A stretch of 64,000 nt of DNA. Origin: Thermanaerosceptrum fracticalcis (GTDB lineage Bacteria > Bacillota > Peptococcia > DRI-13). The notes under the pieces are model-generated. The model saw only the letters and a list, made by a program, of their open reading frames with translations, was not told the origin of the DNA and ran no database searches. Both the position numbers and the translations under genes were made by a program. The stretch is from contig NZ_CP045798.1 of NCBI RefSeq assembly GCF_000746025.2, positions 606,501 through 670,500 of the forward strand, written 5' to 3'. The number at the start of each line of letters is the position of its first letter. Position 1 is the first letter of the stretch. Of the stretch, positions 43,303 to 50,400 are shown one piece after another.

Positions 43303-43590
43303 TTGAGTAAACAGCTCATCAAGGAAATTAACCAATACTGCAAGTTATTCAGATGTGAGGAATCGGGGATTGCGTGGGTAGAAAACGAAAGCACCGGTAA
43401 CGGCCATTCCTGCCATCCGAATATACACGTTACAGGTAGCGTGGCTGGAATGAAAAAGCTGGGTTACTGGGGCAAAACGGATCGCACGGTTAAAGCACAC
43501 GGATATATCTACAACATCGATAAACTGGTTGTAGACGACGAACTCGACAAAATTGCCCAGCAGTATTGCCGGTGTGGAGGAAAACATTAA
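43303..43590 (+). CDS. hypothetical protein (95 aa)
   Basis: TTG 43303 follows AAAAGGAGGG. Contains CEESGIAWVENESTGNGHSCHPNIHVTG and ends YCRCGGKH; Cys/His pairs could bind metal. A terminator follows. Confidence 0.5.
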   Translation: MSKQLIKEINQYCKLFRCEESGIAWVENESTGNGHSCHPNIHVTGSVAGMKKLGYWGKTDRTVKAHGYIYNIDKLVVDDELDKIAQQYCRCGGKH

Positions 43591-43596
43591 ACCAAA

Positions 43597-43621
43597 AAAG
43601 GGCCTAACGGGCCTTTTTTTA
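43597..43621 (+). terminator. intrinsic terminator
   Basis: AAAAGGGCCTaacGGGCCTTTTTTT. Confidence 0.85.
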
Positions 43622-43713
43622 GGCAAAGAACAGTTTAAACTGTATACTTGCAAAACAACAAAGGAGGTAATAATATAAAAGAAAGTATAAATAAGCAAAT
43701 AAGGAAAAAGAAA

Positions 43714-44142
43714 ATGTCTAAAGAAGAAAAAGTTAATGAATGGCTTATGATAACAGAAGAAGATTTAGATGTAGCGGTGCTATGTTTTAAAGGCTCAAAA
43801 TATTTGCATTGTGCCTATATGTGCCAGCAGGCAGTAGAAAAAGCATTAAAAGCATTAATAACTGCTAACGGCCAAGTTCCAAGCCCGATACATGATCTTT
43901 ATGCTTTAGCCGAAGATGCCGAGATTGATGATGCTTTAACCACTGAACAGAAATTTTTTCTTAGAGCATTAACAACCTATGCAATTGCAGCCAGATACCC
44001 AGAAAGGAAAAAGAAGTTATACTCTTTGTGTAAACAAGAAGAAGCAGAAAAATTACTGAGGTTAGCCGAGGTGTTTGTGTCATGGATAAAAGAAAAAATA
44101 AACGAAAAATTGCTTCAAGAGAAACGATCATTAGAAAACTGA
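43714..44142 (+). CDS. HEPN-domain protein (HepT-like toxin)
   Basis: 142 residues. WLMITEEDLDVAVLCFKGSKYLHCAYMCQQAVEKALKALI is a textbook HEPN helix pair, followed by HDLYALAEDAEI and TYAIAARYPERKK. The Rx4-6H RNase motif is not clear, so it may be the AMP-accepting or non-catalytic type. ATG 43714 follows AAGGAAAAAG. Its end overlaps the nucleotidyltransferase gene by 61 bases. Confidence 0.85.
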   Translation: MSKEEKVNEWLMITEEDLDVAVLCFKGSKYLHCAYMCQQAVEKALKALITANGQVPSPIHDLYALAEDAEIDDALTTEQKFFLRALTTYAIAARYPERKKKLYSLCKQEEAEKLLRLAEVFVSWIKEKINEKLLQEKRSLEN

Positions 44143-44426
44143 AAGAAGCGACTGCGTCCTTAGAAAAAGAAATAAAAATAGATAAAGTGTATCTCTTTGG
44201 TTCCTACGCAAATGGGAACCCTAGAGATTACAGCGATGTAGACGTTGCAGTAATATCACCGGATTTTGGCAAAAACTTCATCAACGAAACTGTGTTCTTG
44301 ATGGAATTTTTCCATAAGACAGGGTTAATAGTGGAACCCCACGTCTATACAAGAGATGAGTACAAAGAGGCTATCGAAGGCACTTTTTTGTACGATGAGG
44401 TGATACAAAAAGGAATAACTATATAA
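44082..44426 (+). CDS. MNT-type nucleotidyltransferase (antitoxin partner)
   Basis: 114 residues with the minimal nucleotidyltransferase motif YLFGSYANGNPRDYSDVDVAV. In HEPN/MNT modules this enzyme modifies and silences the HEPN protein. The long overlap with the HEPN gene argues for coupled synthesis. Confidence 0.88.
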   Translation: MDKRKNKRKIASRETIIRKLKEATASLEKEIKIDKVYLFGSYANGNPRDYSDVDVAVISPDFGKNFINETVFLMEFFHKTGLIVEPHVYTRDEYKEAIEGTFLYDEVIQKGITI

Positions 44427-44458
44427 CAACACACCGGAATTGTTGGTATATAGGAAAG

Positions 44459-44496
44459 TGACGACTCCTCGGACTTCAGTCCGGGGAGTCGTCACA
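44459..44496. repeat. solo palindrome matching the left end of IscB element 2
   Basis: TGACGACTCC and GGGAGTCGTCA arms enclose the 20-base core at 44467-44486, which is the exact reverse complement of 10710-10729 in IscB element 2. It is probably a remnant or short non-autonomous copy of such an element. Confidence 0.65.
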
Positions 44497-44698
44497 ATCT
44501 AATTACAGATGAATAAGCTATAAATGAGAGATTATTTGAGGGCGGAACAGCCAGCCGCCGCACCCTTGTGGTCTGTAAAGAGATGCAGATTGGCACCTGC
44601 CAAATAATCTCCGCAAAAAAAGTTCCACTTTATGTCGAACTTTTTCGTTTTATAAGCCTTGGAGGTTTTATTTTTTTTATCTCAATCTTCCCAAAAAC

Positions 44699-44845
44699 AT
44701 CTGTTTTTGGCACTTGCCCCTGCAGTATGCCGTTTTATGCCGAAAAGCCTTGTATTTATGGTGCCAAAAATATTACCAAAAACAAAGCATCAATATTGTG
44801 TTCGTATAATGTTTTTGGTACAGTATAATCAAGGAGGCGAAAAAA
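44699..44845 (+). promoter_or_regulatory. candidate res site / promoter of the serine recombinase
   Basis: Four related blocks occur: TTTTTGGCAC (44704), GTGCCAAAAA (44761), TACCAAAAAC (44774) and GTTTTTGGTA (44811), two in each orientation. TATAAT occurs at 44805 and again at 44824. The arrangement of inverted subsites just upstream of the gene is typical of resolvase binding sites that double as operators. Confidence 0.6.
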
Positions 44846-45397
44846 ATGCTTTTTGGATATGCAAGAGTATCCACAAAAGACCAAAACCTGGACTTGCAGA
44901 TTGATGCTTTGAAGGCGGCCGGTGTTGACGAACGCAATATTTTCACAGATAAAGTGAGCGGGACCACAAAAGAACGCCCTCAGTTCCAAAAACTCCTTGA
45001 AATTCTGAGGGCGGGGGATACCCTTGTCGTTTATGGTTTGGATCGGGCCGGGCGATCTTTGCGGCATTTGGTGGAACTTATGGAGGAACTGCGGGTGAGA
45101 GGCATCGAATTCGTAAGCCTGAGAGAAAACATAGACACTACTTCAGCCACAGGCAAACTCATATTCGGGATATTTGCAGCCCTTGCCGAATTCGAGAGGG
45201 ATCTAATTGTCGAACGGATAAGAGCCGGGCTGACTGCAGCAAGGGCCAGGGGCAGGAAAGGCGGAAGGCCGAAAAAGGATAAAAAGAAAATTGAACTGGC
45301 GTTAAAAATGTATAGCCAAAAAACGTACACCATCAAAGAAATAGCTACTGCAACAGGTGTCAGCAAAACGACACTATACAGGTATCTGAAAAACTGA
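44846..45397 (+). CDS. serine recombinase (resolvase/invertase)
   Basis: 183 residues. YARVSTKDQNLDLQ contains the catalytic serine (about residue 9), then VYGLDRAGRSLRHL and ATGKLIFGIFAALAEFERDLIVERI (helix E), and the C-terminal HTH YTIKEIATATGVSKTTLYRYL. It is a full-length small resolvase, likely for multimer resolution of the replicon. ATG 44846 follows AAGGAGGCG. Confidence 0.95.
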   Translation: MLFGYARVSTKDQNLDLQIDALKAAGVDERNIFTDKVSGTTKERPQFQKLLEILRAGDTLVVYGLDRAGRSLRHLVELMEELRVRGIEFVSLRENIDTTSATGKLIFGIFAALAEFERDLIVERIRAGLTAARARGRKGGRPKKDKKKIELALKMYSQKTYTIKEIATATGVSKTTLYRYLKN

Positions 45398-45413
45398 ATT
45401 CTCAAAAAAAACA

Positions 45414-45680
45414 TTTACACATCTTGAAAAGACTAGTAAAATATAAGTAGATTAATAGTTTGTACCGCACACCACCTCCTTTTTGGTTGTGGAGAGCGGG
45501 TTAGAGAAAATCCCGTAGCCCATTTTGCTGCGGGACATTGAGCCGCACACCGTGTTCGTATTTGCGATTTACGGAAAGCGGCAAAAAAAATTGCAGGCAT
45601 AAGCCTGCAAAAAGAAAGGTATTTTAAAAGGCCATTTTATGCCTAGTTTTTTAGGTATGGGGTGGCCTTTTGTATTTTTT
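45414..45680 (+). promoter_or_regulatory. promoter and attenuator-like leader 3, two AYA/ARA stems
   Basis: TTTACA (45414-45419), 17 bases, TAAAAT (45437-45442). Stem a: CCGC-ACA-CCAC (45465-45475) with GTGG-AGA-GCGG (45489-45499). Stem b: CCGC-ACA-CCGT (45543-45553) with ACGG-AAA-GCGG (45571-45581). Further hairpins TTGCAGGC/GCCTGCAA (45590-45610) and a terminator AAAAGGCCA/TGGCCTTTT (45627-45672). Confidence 0.75.
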
Positions 45681-45686
45681 AAAAAA

Positions 45687-45728
45687 AGGAGGTGAAGCCC
45701 CGGCAGTTTTATGCCGGGGCGTAATATG
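45687..45728 (+). promoter_or_regulatory. SD-hairpin-start module (YddF-like gene)
   Basis: AAGGAGGTGAA, GCCCCGGC/GCCGGGGC with loop AGTTTTAT, 5 bases, ATG 45726. An ATG lies in the loop itself. Confidence 0.8.
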
Positions 45729-46052
45729 AAAAATTTAAAAGCAATTTTAAGTACCACCGTCCTTCCTCTGGACGGGGTGTACTGTGTGGAAACCCTTCCG
45801 CACGGTGAAATTCCAAATTTGTCCGGGGTGCCGCATTACATAGGCCATCCCGACACAAAGGAAATAGTGGAGGGGCTGGGAGCAGTCCCGGCTCCGACGA
45901 AGCTGTTCACCGGCTTAGATGTTGGGGAGCAGGCCATCTGCTTCCCCATCCAGCAGGGGAAAAGCAACCGGGCGGTGGACGGATTCACGTCTCCGCACCA
46001 AAACGTCAGTCTGGGCGATCTCCAGATCCGGGTCATCACCCGGCTGGAGTAA
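45726..46052 (+). CDS. YddF/DUF1874-family protein (related to AcrIII-1 ring nucleases)
   Basis: 108 residues. The centre HYIGHPDTKEIVEGLG carries the IGH-x-x-T motif of DUF1874, and GEQAICFPI...LGDLQIRVITRLE matches the end of YddF of ICEBs1 as I recall it (QKAICFSL, YLLTRLD). The family includes the virus protein B116 and the AcrIII-1 ring nucleases, which cleave cyclic tetra-adenylate using this His. Activity of the YddF branch is not established. The reading frame is full of stem-loops (see findings). Confidence 0.7.
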   Translation: MKNLKAILSTTVLPLDGVYCVETLPHGEIPNLSGVPHYIGHPDTKEIVEGLGAVPAPTKLFTGLDVGEQAICFPIQQGKSNRAVDGFTSPHQNVSLGDLQIRVITRLE

Positions 46053-46060
46053 AAGAAAAA

Positions 46061-46100
46061 AAGGAGGTGAAGCCCCGGTTTATGCCGGGGCAAAAGAATG
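46061..46100 (+). promoter_or_regulatory. SD-hairpin-start module
   Basis: AAGGAGGTGAA, GCCCCGG/CCGGGGC with loop TTTATG, 7 bases, ATG 46098. Confidence 0.8.
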
Positions 46101-46436
46101 ATAAACAATATTTTAAAAAAAGCGGCGTATCTCGTCGCCGCTATTCCGGTTACTGACCGCAATGCCGCAGTATTGCGGTCAGTAAAAAAGGAACTTGACA
46201 CTACCCTTCCCAAGGGATGGGAAGGTAGTGTTAACTCAAATAGTGTTGCCGCATTTACCCGGCAAATGCCGGCAACCGAACCCGTATGGGTTCGGAGAAA
46301 GGTAATTTTCCTTGATAGCGACTTCGCTATCAAGGAAACCGGGTACTGGAAATACCCGGATGGGTGCTGCATCTGGTGCGGCACCGATCTGGGCACAGCC
46401 ACAGGCGAGGATTGTCCCACCTGTGGCGGAAACTAA
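46098..46436 (+). CDS. zinc-ribbon protein encoded by a hairpin-tiled mRNA
   Basis: 112 residues ending CCIWCGTDLG...CPTCGGN, a C-terminal zinc ribbon. The N-terminal part is not recognised. Remarkably, the 339 bases of the gene are nearly all in perfect stems: 46121-46142, 46151-46184 (13 bp), 46198-46231, 46245-46276, 46276-46295, 46307-46338 (14 bp), 46339-46359 and 46399-46426. Whether the frame is translated or mainly an RNA scaffold is open. Confidence 0.5.
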   Translation: MINNILKKAAYLVAAIPVTDRNAAVLRSVKKELDTTLPKGWEGSVNSNSVAAFTRQMPATEPVWVRRKVIFLDSDFAIKETGYWKYPDGCCIWCGTDLGTATGEDCPTCGGN

Positions 46437-46440
46437 AATA

Positions 46441-46670
46441 ATCCCGGTCTTGGCCAATTCATAACTTGGTTGAGACCGGGGGAAACAAAAAAGGGGCACG
46501 GGGGTCCGCAAGGTGCAGTCCCGTGCAGGCCGGGGCCAAGGCAAGAGAGGTTTATGCCATCTCTTGCCTTGCCACGCTAAAGGGCAGGTGCCCCAAAAAA
46601 TACACTGCCGCCAGTCAGGCGATACTGGCCGGCAGCGAGTGCTGCCGGGGCGGGTGGAAACCGCCCAGAA
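46441..46670 (+). ncRNA. structured RNA segment between hairpin-tiled genes
   Basis: No frame with a ribosome site. Stems: CCCGGTCT/AGACCGGG (46443-46480), GCACGGG/CCCGTGC (46496-46526), AAGGCAAGAGA/TCTCTTGCCTT (46538-46570), CTGCCG-CCAGT/ACTGGCCGGCAG (46605-46635) and GGGCGG/CCGCCC (46648-46666). It continues the hairpin series of the flanking genes. Confidence 0.55.
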
Positions 46671-46681
46671 AGGAGAAAAAT

Positions 46682-47530
46682 ATGAAAATGGCAAAAGTTT
46701 TCTACCTTCTCGACGAAGGGGGTAGAAAAAGGTCTCTCCTTGCCGGAGGCGACGGCAAGGAATTACAAACTCTGGAGTGCGAGTGCACTCCGGAACTGCT
46801 GGAGTTGGCCCGTGTCAACTCCGATGGTGAAGTCGTTTTAGATCTCGCCGGAGAACTGGCCCTGGACCTGGAAATAAAGCCAGGCAAACCAGGGGAAATA
46901 ACCCCGTTTGGGGTGTATTCCCCAGAACCTCCCAAAATTAAGGAGGTTCACCAAAAATGGAGCGGGAAATACCATTTTTCCGCTCCGCAAACCCCAGGTG
47001 AATTGATCGCCTGGGAAAAGGCCAGACGGGAAAAAGTTGCCGCCCGACTGGCGGAGCTACAGCCGGAATATGACCGGCTGAGAGCTGAGTACGAGGCCGA
47101 CATGGCCTTGTATTTGGCTGAAAAAGAAAGACGTGCCGCAGAGGAAGCTGCACGTCGCAAAGAGACAGAGGAAAAGGCTGCCGCTGAGAAAAAAGCGGCA
47201 GCAGAGGAAAAAGCAGCGTGGGTACAAGCCCACGGCAGCGACTTCCTTAAGCGGGTGCATGCCCTCGGTTACGACTGCCAGCGGCAGTACGTAACTGAGA
47301 GGGCGGAGAAGGAGTTGCCTGACTTCCATGTCGATTTTGACATCGATTTTTCTTGGAAGTCTCGCTCCTGCCCGAGTGAGGAAGCCTTGGAGATGGTTGA
47401 GGAACTCATCTCCAAGGGATATAATGCCGAGGTAGTCTGGCTCACAGAGGCCCCTGGTCTCGATGAGCCTTGCGAGGCAGTTGTTGTCCACAACTACCTT
47501 GGCAAATATGATTTAATAAGGCTGGTTTAA
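46682..47530 (+). CDS. coiled-coil protein encoded by a hairpin-tiled mRNA (282 aa)
   Basis: ATG 46682 follows AGAAAGGAG by 7 bases. The middle is a long Ala/Glu/Lys coiled coil (EKERRAAEEAARRKETEEKA). Both flanks are globular (LDEGGRKRSLLAGGDGKE; DFHVDFDIDFSWKSRSC). Not recognised. The DNA forms stems along its length, for example 46889-46924, 46959-46986, 47130-47156, 47177-47202, 47217-47234, 47386-47418 (11 bp). The gene ends in TAAGGCTGG/CCAGCCTTATTTTT (47517-47545), a terminator. Confidence 0.65.
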   Translation: MKMAKVFYLLDEGGRKRSLLAGGDGKELQTLECECTPELLELARVNSDGEVVLDLAGELALDLEIKPGKPGEITPFGVYSPEPPKIKEVHQKWSGKYHFSAPQTPGELIAWEKARREKVAARLAELQPEYDRLRAEYEADMALYLAEKERRAAEEAARRKETEEKAAAEKKAAAEEKAAWVQAHGSDFLKRVHALGYDCQRQYVTERAEKELPDFHVDFDIDFSWKSRSCPSEEALEMVEELISKGYNAEVVWLTEAPGLDEPCEAVVVHNYLGKYDLIRLV

Positions 47531-47546
47531 TACCAGCCTTATTTTT
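47517..47546 (+). terminator. intrinsic terminator overlapping the stop
   Basis: TAAGGCTGG pairs perfectly with CCAGCCTTA around 7 bases, then TTTTTAAAT. Confidence 0.8.
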
Positions 47547-47551
47547 AAATA

Positions 47552-47597
47552 AAAAGGAGGTGAAGCCCCGGTATAGAGTTCCCGGGGCAAAAAAATG
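47552..47597 (+). promoter_or_regulatory. SD-hairpin-start module
   Basis: AAAAGGAGGTGAA, GCCCCGG/CCGGGGC with loop TATAGAGTTC, 7 bases, ATG 47595. Confidence 0.8.
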
Positions 47598-47936
47598 AAA
47601 ATTACGTTTATATACAAATCAGGTGAACAAAAAATCGTGAAAAGCGTTCCTTTATGGCACGCTTTTGAAAAATACGGATTTAATGATGGGGAACTCCCGG
47701 GGGCGGACGACGCTATAGAAGAAATTATTAATATTTTAGAGAAACACCTTCCCGAACAAAATTATATCGTTGAGCAGGTATCCACATGTTGTCACAACGA
47801 TTACATTAACATAATCTACATCGATAAAAATGGCAACGAAATATATTTGGATACTTTGGTTTCCATTGAACACATTAATAAGTACCCAGCTCTTGTAAAA
47901 GAGTTGGAAAACTTAGTTATAGAAATAGAGATCTAA
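47595..47936 (+). CDS. hypothetical protein (113 aa)
   Basis: Begins MKITFIYKSGEQKIVKSVPLW, with acidic helix DAIEEIINILEKHLPEQN and strands INIIYIDKNGNEIYLDT. Not recognised. Some stems are present in the frame (AAAAGCGT/ACGCTTTT, 47638-47664). Confidence 0.55.
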   Translation: MKITFIYKSGEQKIVKSVPLWHAFEKYGFNDGELPGADDAIEEIINILEKHLPEQNYIVEQVSTCCHNDYINIIYIDKNGNEIYLDTLVSIEHINKYPALVKELENLVIEIEI

Positions 47937-47937
47937 A

Positions 47938-48051
47938 AAAAGAGGTGAAGCCCCGGTTGTTCACAACAGGGGCAAAAAACTGAAAGACAGGTTCACAACC
48001 AGCCTTATTATTTTGGAGTTGTCTAGCGGGCCATGCCCGCATTTTTTTTGC
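47938..48051 (+). promoter_or_regulatory. orphan SD-hairpin module without ATG, then terminator
   Basis: AAAGAGGTGAAG, GCCCC-GGTTGT/ACAAC-A-GGGGC stem, 6 bases, then CTG 47980 where other modules have ATG. A terminator GCGGGC cat GCCCGCATTTTTTTT (48029-48051) follows within the frame. It looks like a decayed or CUG-starting copy. Confidence 0.6.
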
Positions 48052-48116
48052 CAATTTTTTATTTTTGTGGTAAAAAGGAAAAGGAGAATAAAAAGAAGGT
48101 CAGGTGAGCGAAAAAA

Positions 48117-49529
48117 ATGGTACAAAACAAGAAAATCCATATGGCCGTTCATTTAGAATACTACTGCAGAAAGTGCAAAAAAGTCGTATCCGCCAGGGTC
48201 CATGAATATGAGCCTGTCAGTTGCTTCGAGGAACTGGACAAACAGTTGGATAGCACTAATCAACCTATCATACCTTTTGCCTGTCCCCAATGTGGCACCG
48301 AACAATACCCCGAAGATATTGTCATGTACGACATTACCGACGGCAAGATGACCAGGGTGTTGGTTGACAAAATCGGGAGTTCCAAAATACCGGTTGTAAA
48401 CGGGGAAGAAACGCCCTACGGAAATGTTATGTCGAAAGAGGAACAGGCCGAGTACGAACGGGGCCTGGCAAAGATAAAAGATCACTTCAAAGAGCACGAG
48501 AAAGAGTTTTGGCAAAACTATTGTACCTTTGCTGTTGAAAAATGGCAGGTAGTCCTCAAGGAAATAAATGAAAAGGAGTACCTTGAAGCATATCGTACCC
48601 TGGGAGTGCCGTTGCAGCCTTCGACAGCCAACCTCCATGCTTGGCGTAGGGATGCTGAAAAGAGATTTCAGAGCAAAACGGAAAAAGAGATATTTTGGCG
48701 TGCAGCCAACCAGTACATTATTCATCATGAATTCTTGTGGACCCCGACCGATTCCTGGCCGATGGATGACTTTATCAGGCTTTATGGCCGGGAAAGGGTA
48801 ACATATTTAACCTTGCACATACCCCTTCCGGAAGAACTGGAAAAGTACAGAACAATCAAACTGAGCCAGATAATAAAAAAACGCACTGGTGAAACGGGCG
48901 TTCTTTTTGAGCGTATAGGCCAATTGGGAAGGGAACTGGAGAAACACAAAAAAAGGGCCGGACAATTAGGCCAAACAGTTTTGGAACTTAGAAAAGAAAT
49001 AAACAAGCTCCAGGAAGAGTTAGCTCAAACAAAAAGGGAATTGGCAAGAAAACCGGTGGTGGTAGACCGGCAAGCGGAAGATGCGAGGAAAATCAAGGAA
49101 TTCAAGGGGCTTATCAGAGAGCTCCGGGAAGAAATCGAAAGACTAAGGAACAAACTGCCTCAAGAAGAAAAAGAACACTCATTTGAAGAAGATCAGATGG
49201 AAAACAAACAACAGGAAACAGCCCAGCCCGAAACCGATCTTTCGGTTCTTGCGGGGAAAACCGTTCTGATTGTCGGTTGGCCAAACGAGGAAACGAAAGG
49301 TGAAAACTGCAAAATTTTCTGGCACGATGGGGACAAAGTGGACATAAAACTGCAAGCCCTGTTAAAAGAGGCAGACATACTTGTCTTTCTCACCAGGTTC
49401 GGCTCCCATGCCGCCATGTGGTGGTTGAAGGAGCAAGCAATCGAAGAAAACAAACCTATATATTTCGTAAAGTCAAGGAACGTGCAGAGGATACTCCAGG
49501 ATATAGCAGAGAAGCAAAAAACGCAATAA
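48117..49529 (+). CDS. zinc-ribbon, coiled-coil, DUF2325-like protein
   Basis: 470 residues. N-terminal YYCRKCKKVVSARV with ACPQCGTEQ (zinc ribbon, about 12-60). A helical middle is followed by a coiled coil (about 270-355, REIEKLR-like heptads). The C-terminal 95 residues have TVLIVGWPNE, ADILVFLTRFGSHAAMWWLKEQAIEENKPIYFV, the DUF2325 pattern (strand, sH-xx-x-K helix, kP strand), a Rossmann-like domain often found in defence and mobile islands. Its own operon. ATG 48117; ribosome site CAGGTGAG. Confidence 0.7.
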   Translation: MVQNKKIHMAVHLEYYCRKCKKVVSARVHEYEPVSCFEELDKQLDSTNQPIIPFACPQCGTEQYPEDIVMYDITDGKMTRVLVDKIGSSKIPVVNGEETPYGNVMSKEEQAEYERGLAKIKDHFKEHEKEFWQNYCTFAVEKWQVVLKEINEKEYLEAYRTLGVPLQPSTANLHAWRRDAEKRFQSKTEKEIFWRAANQYIIHHEFLWTPTDSWPMDDFIRLYGRERVTYLTLHIPLPEELEKYRTIKLSQIIKKRTGETGVLFERIGQLGRELEKHKKRAGQLGQTVLELRKEINKLQEELAQTKRELARKPVVVDRQAEDARKIKEFKGLIRELREEIERLRNKLPQEEKEHSFEEDQMENKQQETAQPETDLSVLAGKTVLIVGWPNEETKGENCKIFWHDGDKVDIKLQALLKEADILVFLTRFGSHAAMWWLKEQAIEENKPIYFVKSRNVQRILQDIAEKQKTQ

Positions 49530-49604
49530 TTCTGTATAATTTGCAGATTTTTTAAGTACATACATAGAAATTTCAGTCCCTCTTTTTTTGTCCCTCTTTT
49601 TTTG

Positions 49605-49810
49605 TTTGCATAAAAAACCGAATATGGTATAATACAACCATAGAGAATGTAAAAACCGTACACCGTCCTGGCCGACGGCCATTACGGAAAACGGCAATTT
49701 CAGTAATAAATTTATATTTTTTTAATTTTATAAAACCGTAACCATGCGGAAAAAAGTATTTAAAAAGCCTATTTTACTTGTATTTTCAGGTAGAATAGGC
49801 TTTTTTTGTT
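49605..49810 (+). promoter_or_regulatory. promoter and attenuator-like leader 4
   Basis: TTTGCA (49605-49610), 17 bases, TATAAT (49628-49633). Stem CCGT-ACA-CCGT (49656-49666) with ACGG-AAA-ACGG (49684-49694). Terminator AAAGCCTATTTTAC/GTAGAATAGGCTTTTTTT (49765-49807). Followed by a plain GGAAAGGAG ribosome site rather than a hairpin module. Confidence 0.75.
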
Positions 49811-49839
49811 GAAAAAAGAAGGGAAAGGAGTAATAAAAA

Positions 49840-50046
49840 ATGACCAAAAGCGAGGCAAAAAGAGCTATTGCCGGTCTTTCCAGCGGGACGCTTGGAAATA
49901 TAACCGACATAACAAACTACGAAGCCCTGGACCGAGTGTTAGCCGGGATGCTCGACGCCATTGACATCGTTGATGTATCCGAGTGCGAGACATGGGTACA
50001 CGTGGTAGAAGTATTAAAAAAAGAGGGGTGTTTTTGTGAATCGTGA
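49840..50046 (+). CDS. small hypothetical protein (68 aa)
   Basis: MTKSEAKRAIAGLSSGTLGNITD, then DRVLAGMLDAIDIVDVSECE, and C-terminal GCFCES. Helical, unrecognised. It overlaps the next gene by 11 bases and is thus probably part of the toxin-antitoxin-like operon. Confidence 0.5.
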   Translation: MTKSEAKRAIAGLSSGTLGNITDITNYEALDRVLAGMLDAIDIVDVSECETWVHVVEVLKKEGCFCES

Positions 50047-50386
50047 GCAGTTCTCACTTAAACAACTTAAGTCCGCAATTGCCGCAAACGGCAACATGCG
50101 GGAATTTATCAGAAAGGCAGTTGAGGCATACAAACCTCAATTGCCGGAAGAAGGAGGCTCCTGTTTCGAGTGCGGCGGTACTTTAAAAAGGAGCACCTAC
50201 GATGCGGAGCTTGAGGATATTGGCACCGTCATAAAAAGTATTCCCGCTTATAGATGCAAAGATTGCGGAAGTTTTGAGATGGACCTGGCCGTTGAAGCGG
50301 CTATCGGGGAATATTTGGAAACCTTTGTAAGAAAGGGAATCCCAACTCCTCAAGAGATCAACATCGAAGAATTAATTAAGAATTAA
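50036..50386 (+). CDS. YgiT-type zinc-finger protein (antitoxin-like) 1
   Basis: 116 residues. CFECGG and CKDCGS with the AYRCKDCGSFEMDL sequence are the MqsA/YgiT-type zinc finger. An N-terminal RHH-like FIRKAVEAYKPQL precedes it. Such proteins are usually antitoxins; the DUF4258-like gene next door would be the toxin. Start GTG 50036. Confidence 0.7.
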   Translation: MNREQFSLKQLKSAIAANGNMREFIRKAVEAYKPQLPEEGGSCFECGGTLKRSTYDAELEDIGTVIKSIPAYRCKDCGSFEMDLAVEAAIGEYLETFVRKGIPTPQEINIEELIKN

Positions 50387-50400
50387 AAGGGGGAAGGTTT

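Noticed and set aside
44568-44828. 86-residue ORF upstream of the serine recombinase
   Set aside because: It overlaps the res-like repeats and promoter, lacks a ribosome site and shows no conserved pattern.
46466-46681. N-terminal extension of the coiled-coil protein upstream of ATG 46682
   Set aside because: No ribosome site at its start, Cys/Gly/Arg-rich translation, and a good AGAAAGGAG before 46682. The segment is better read as structured RNA.
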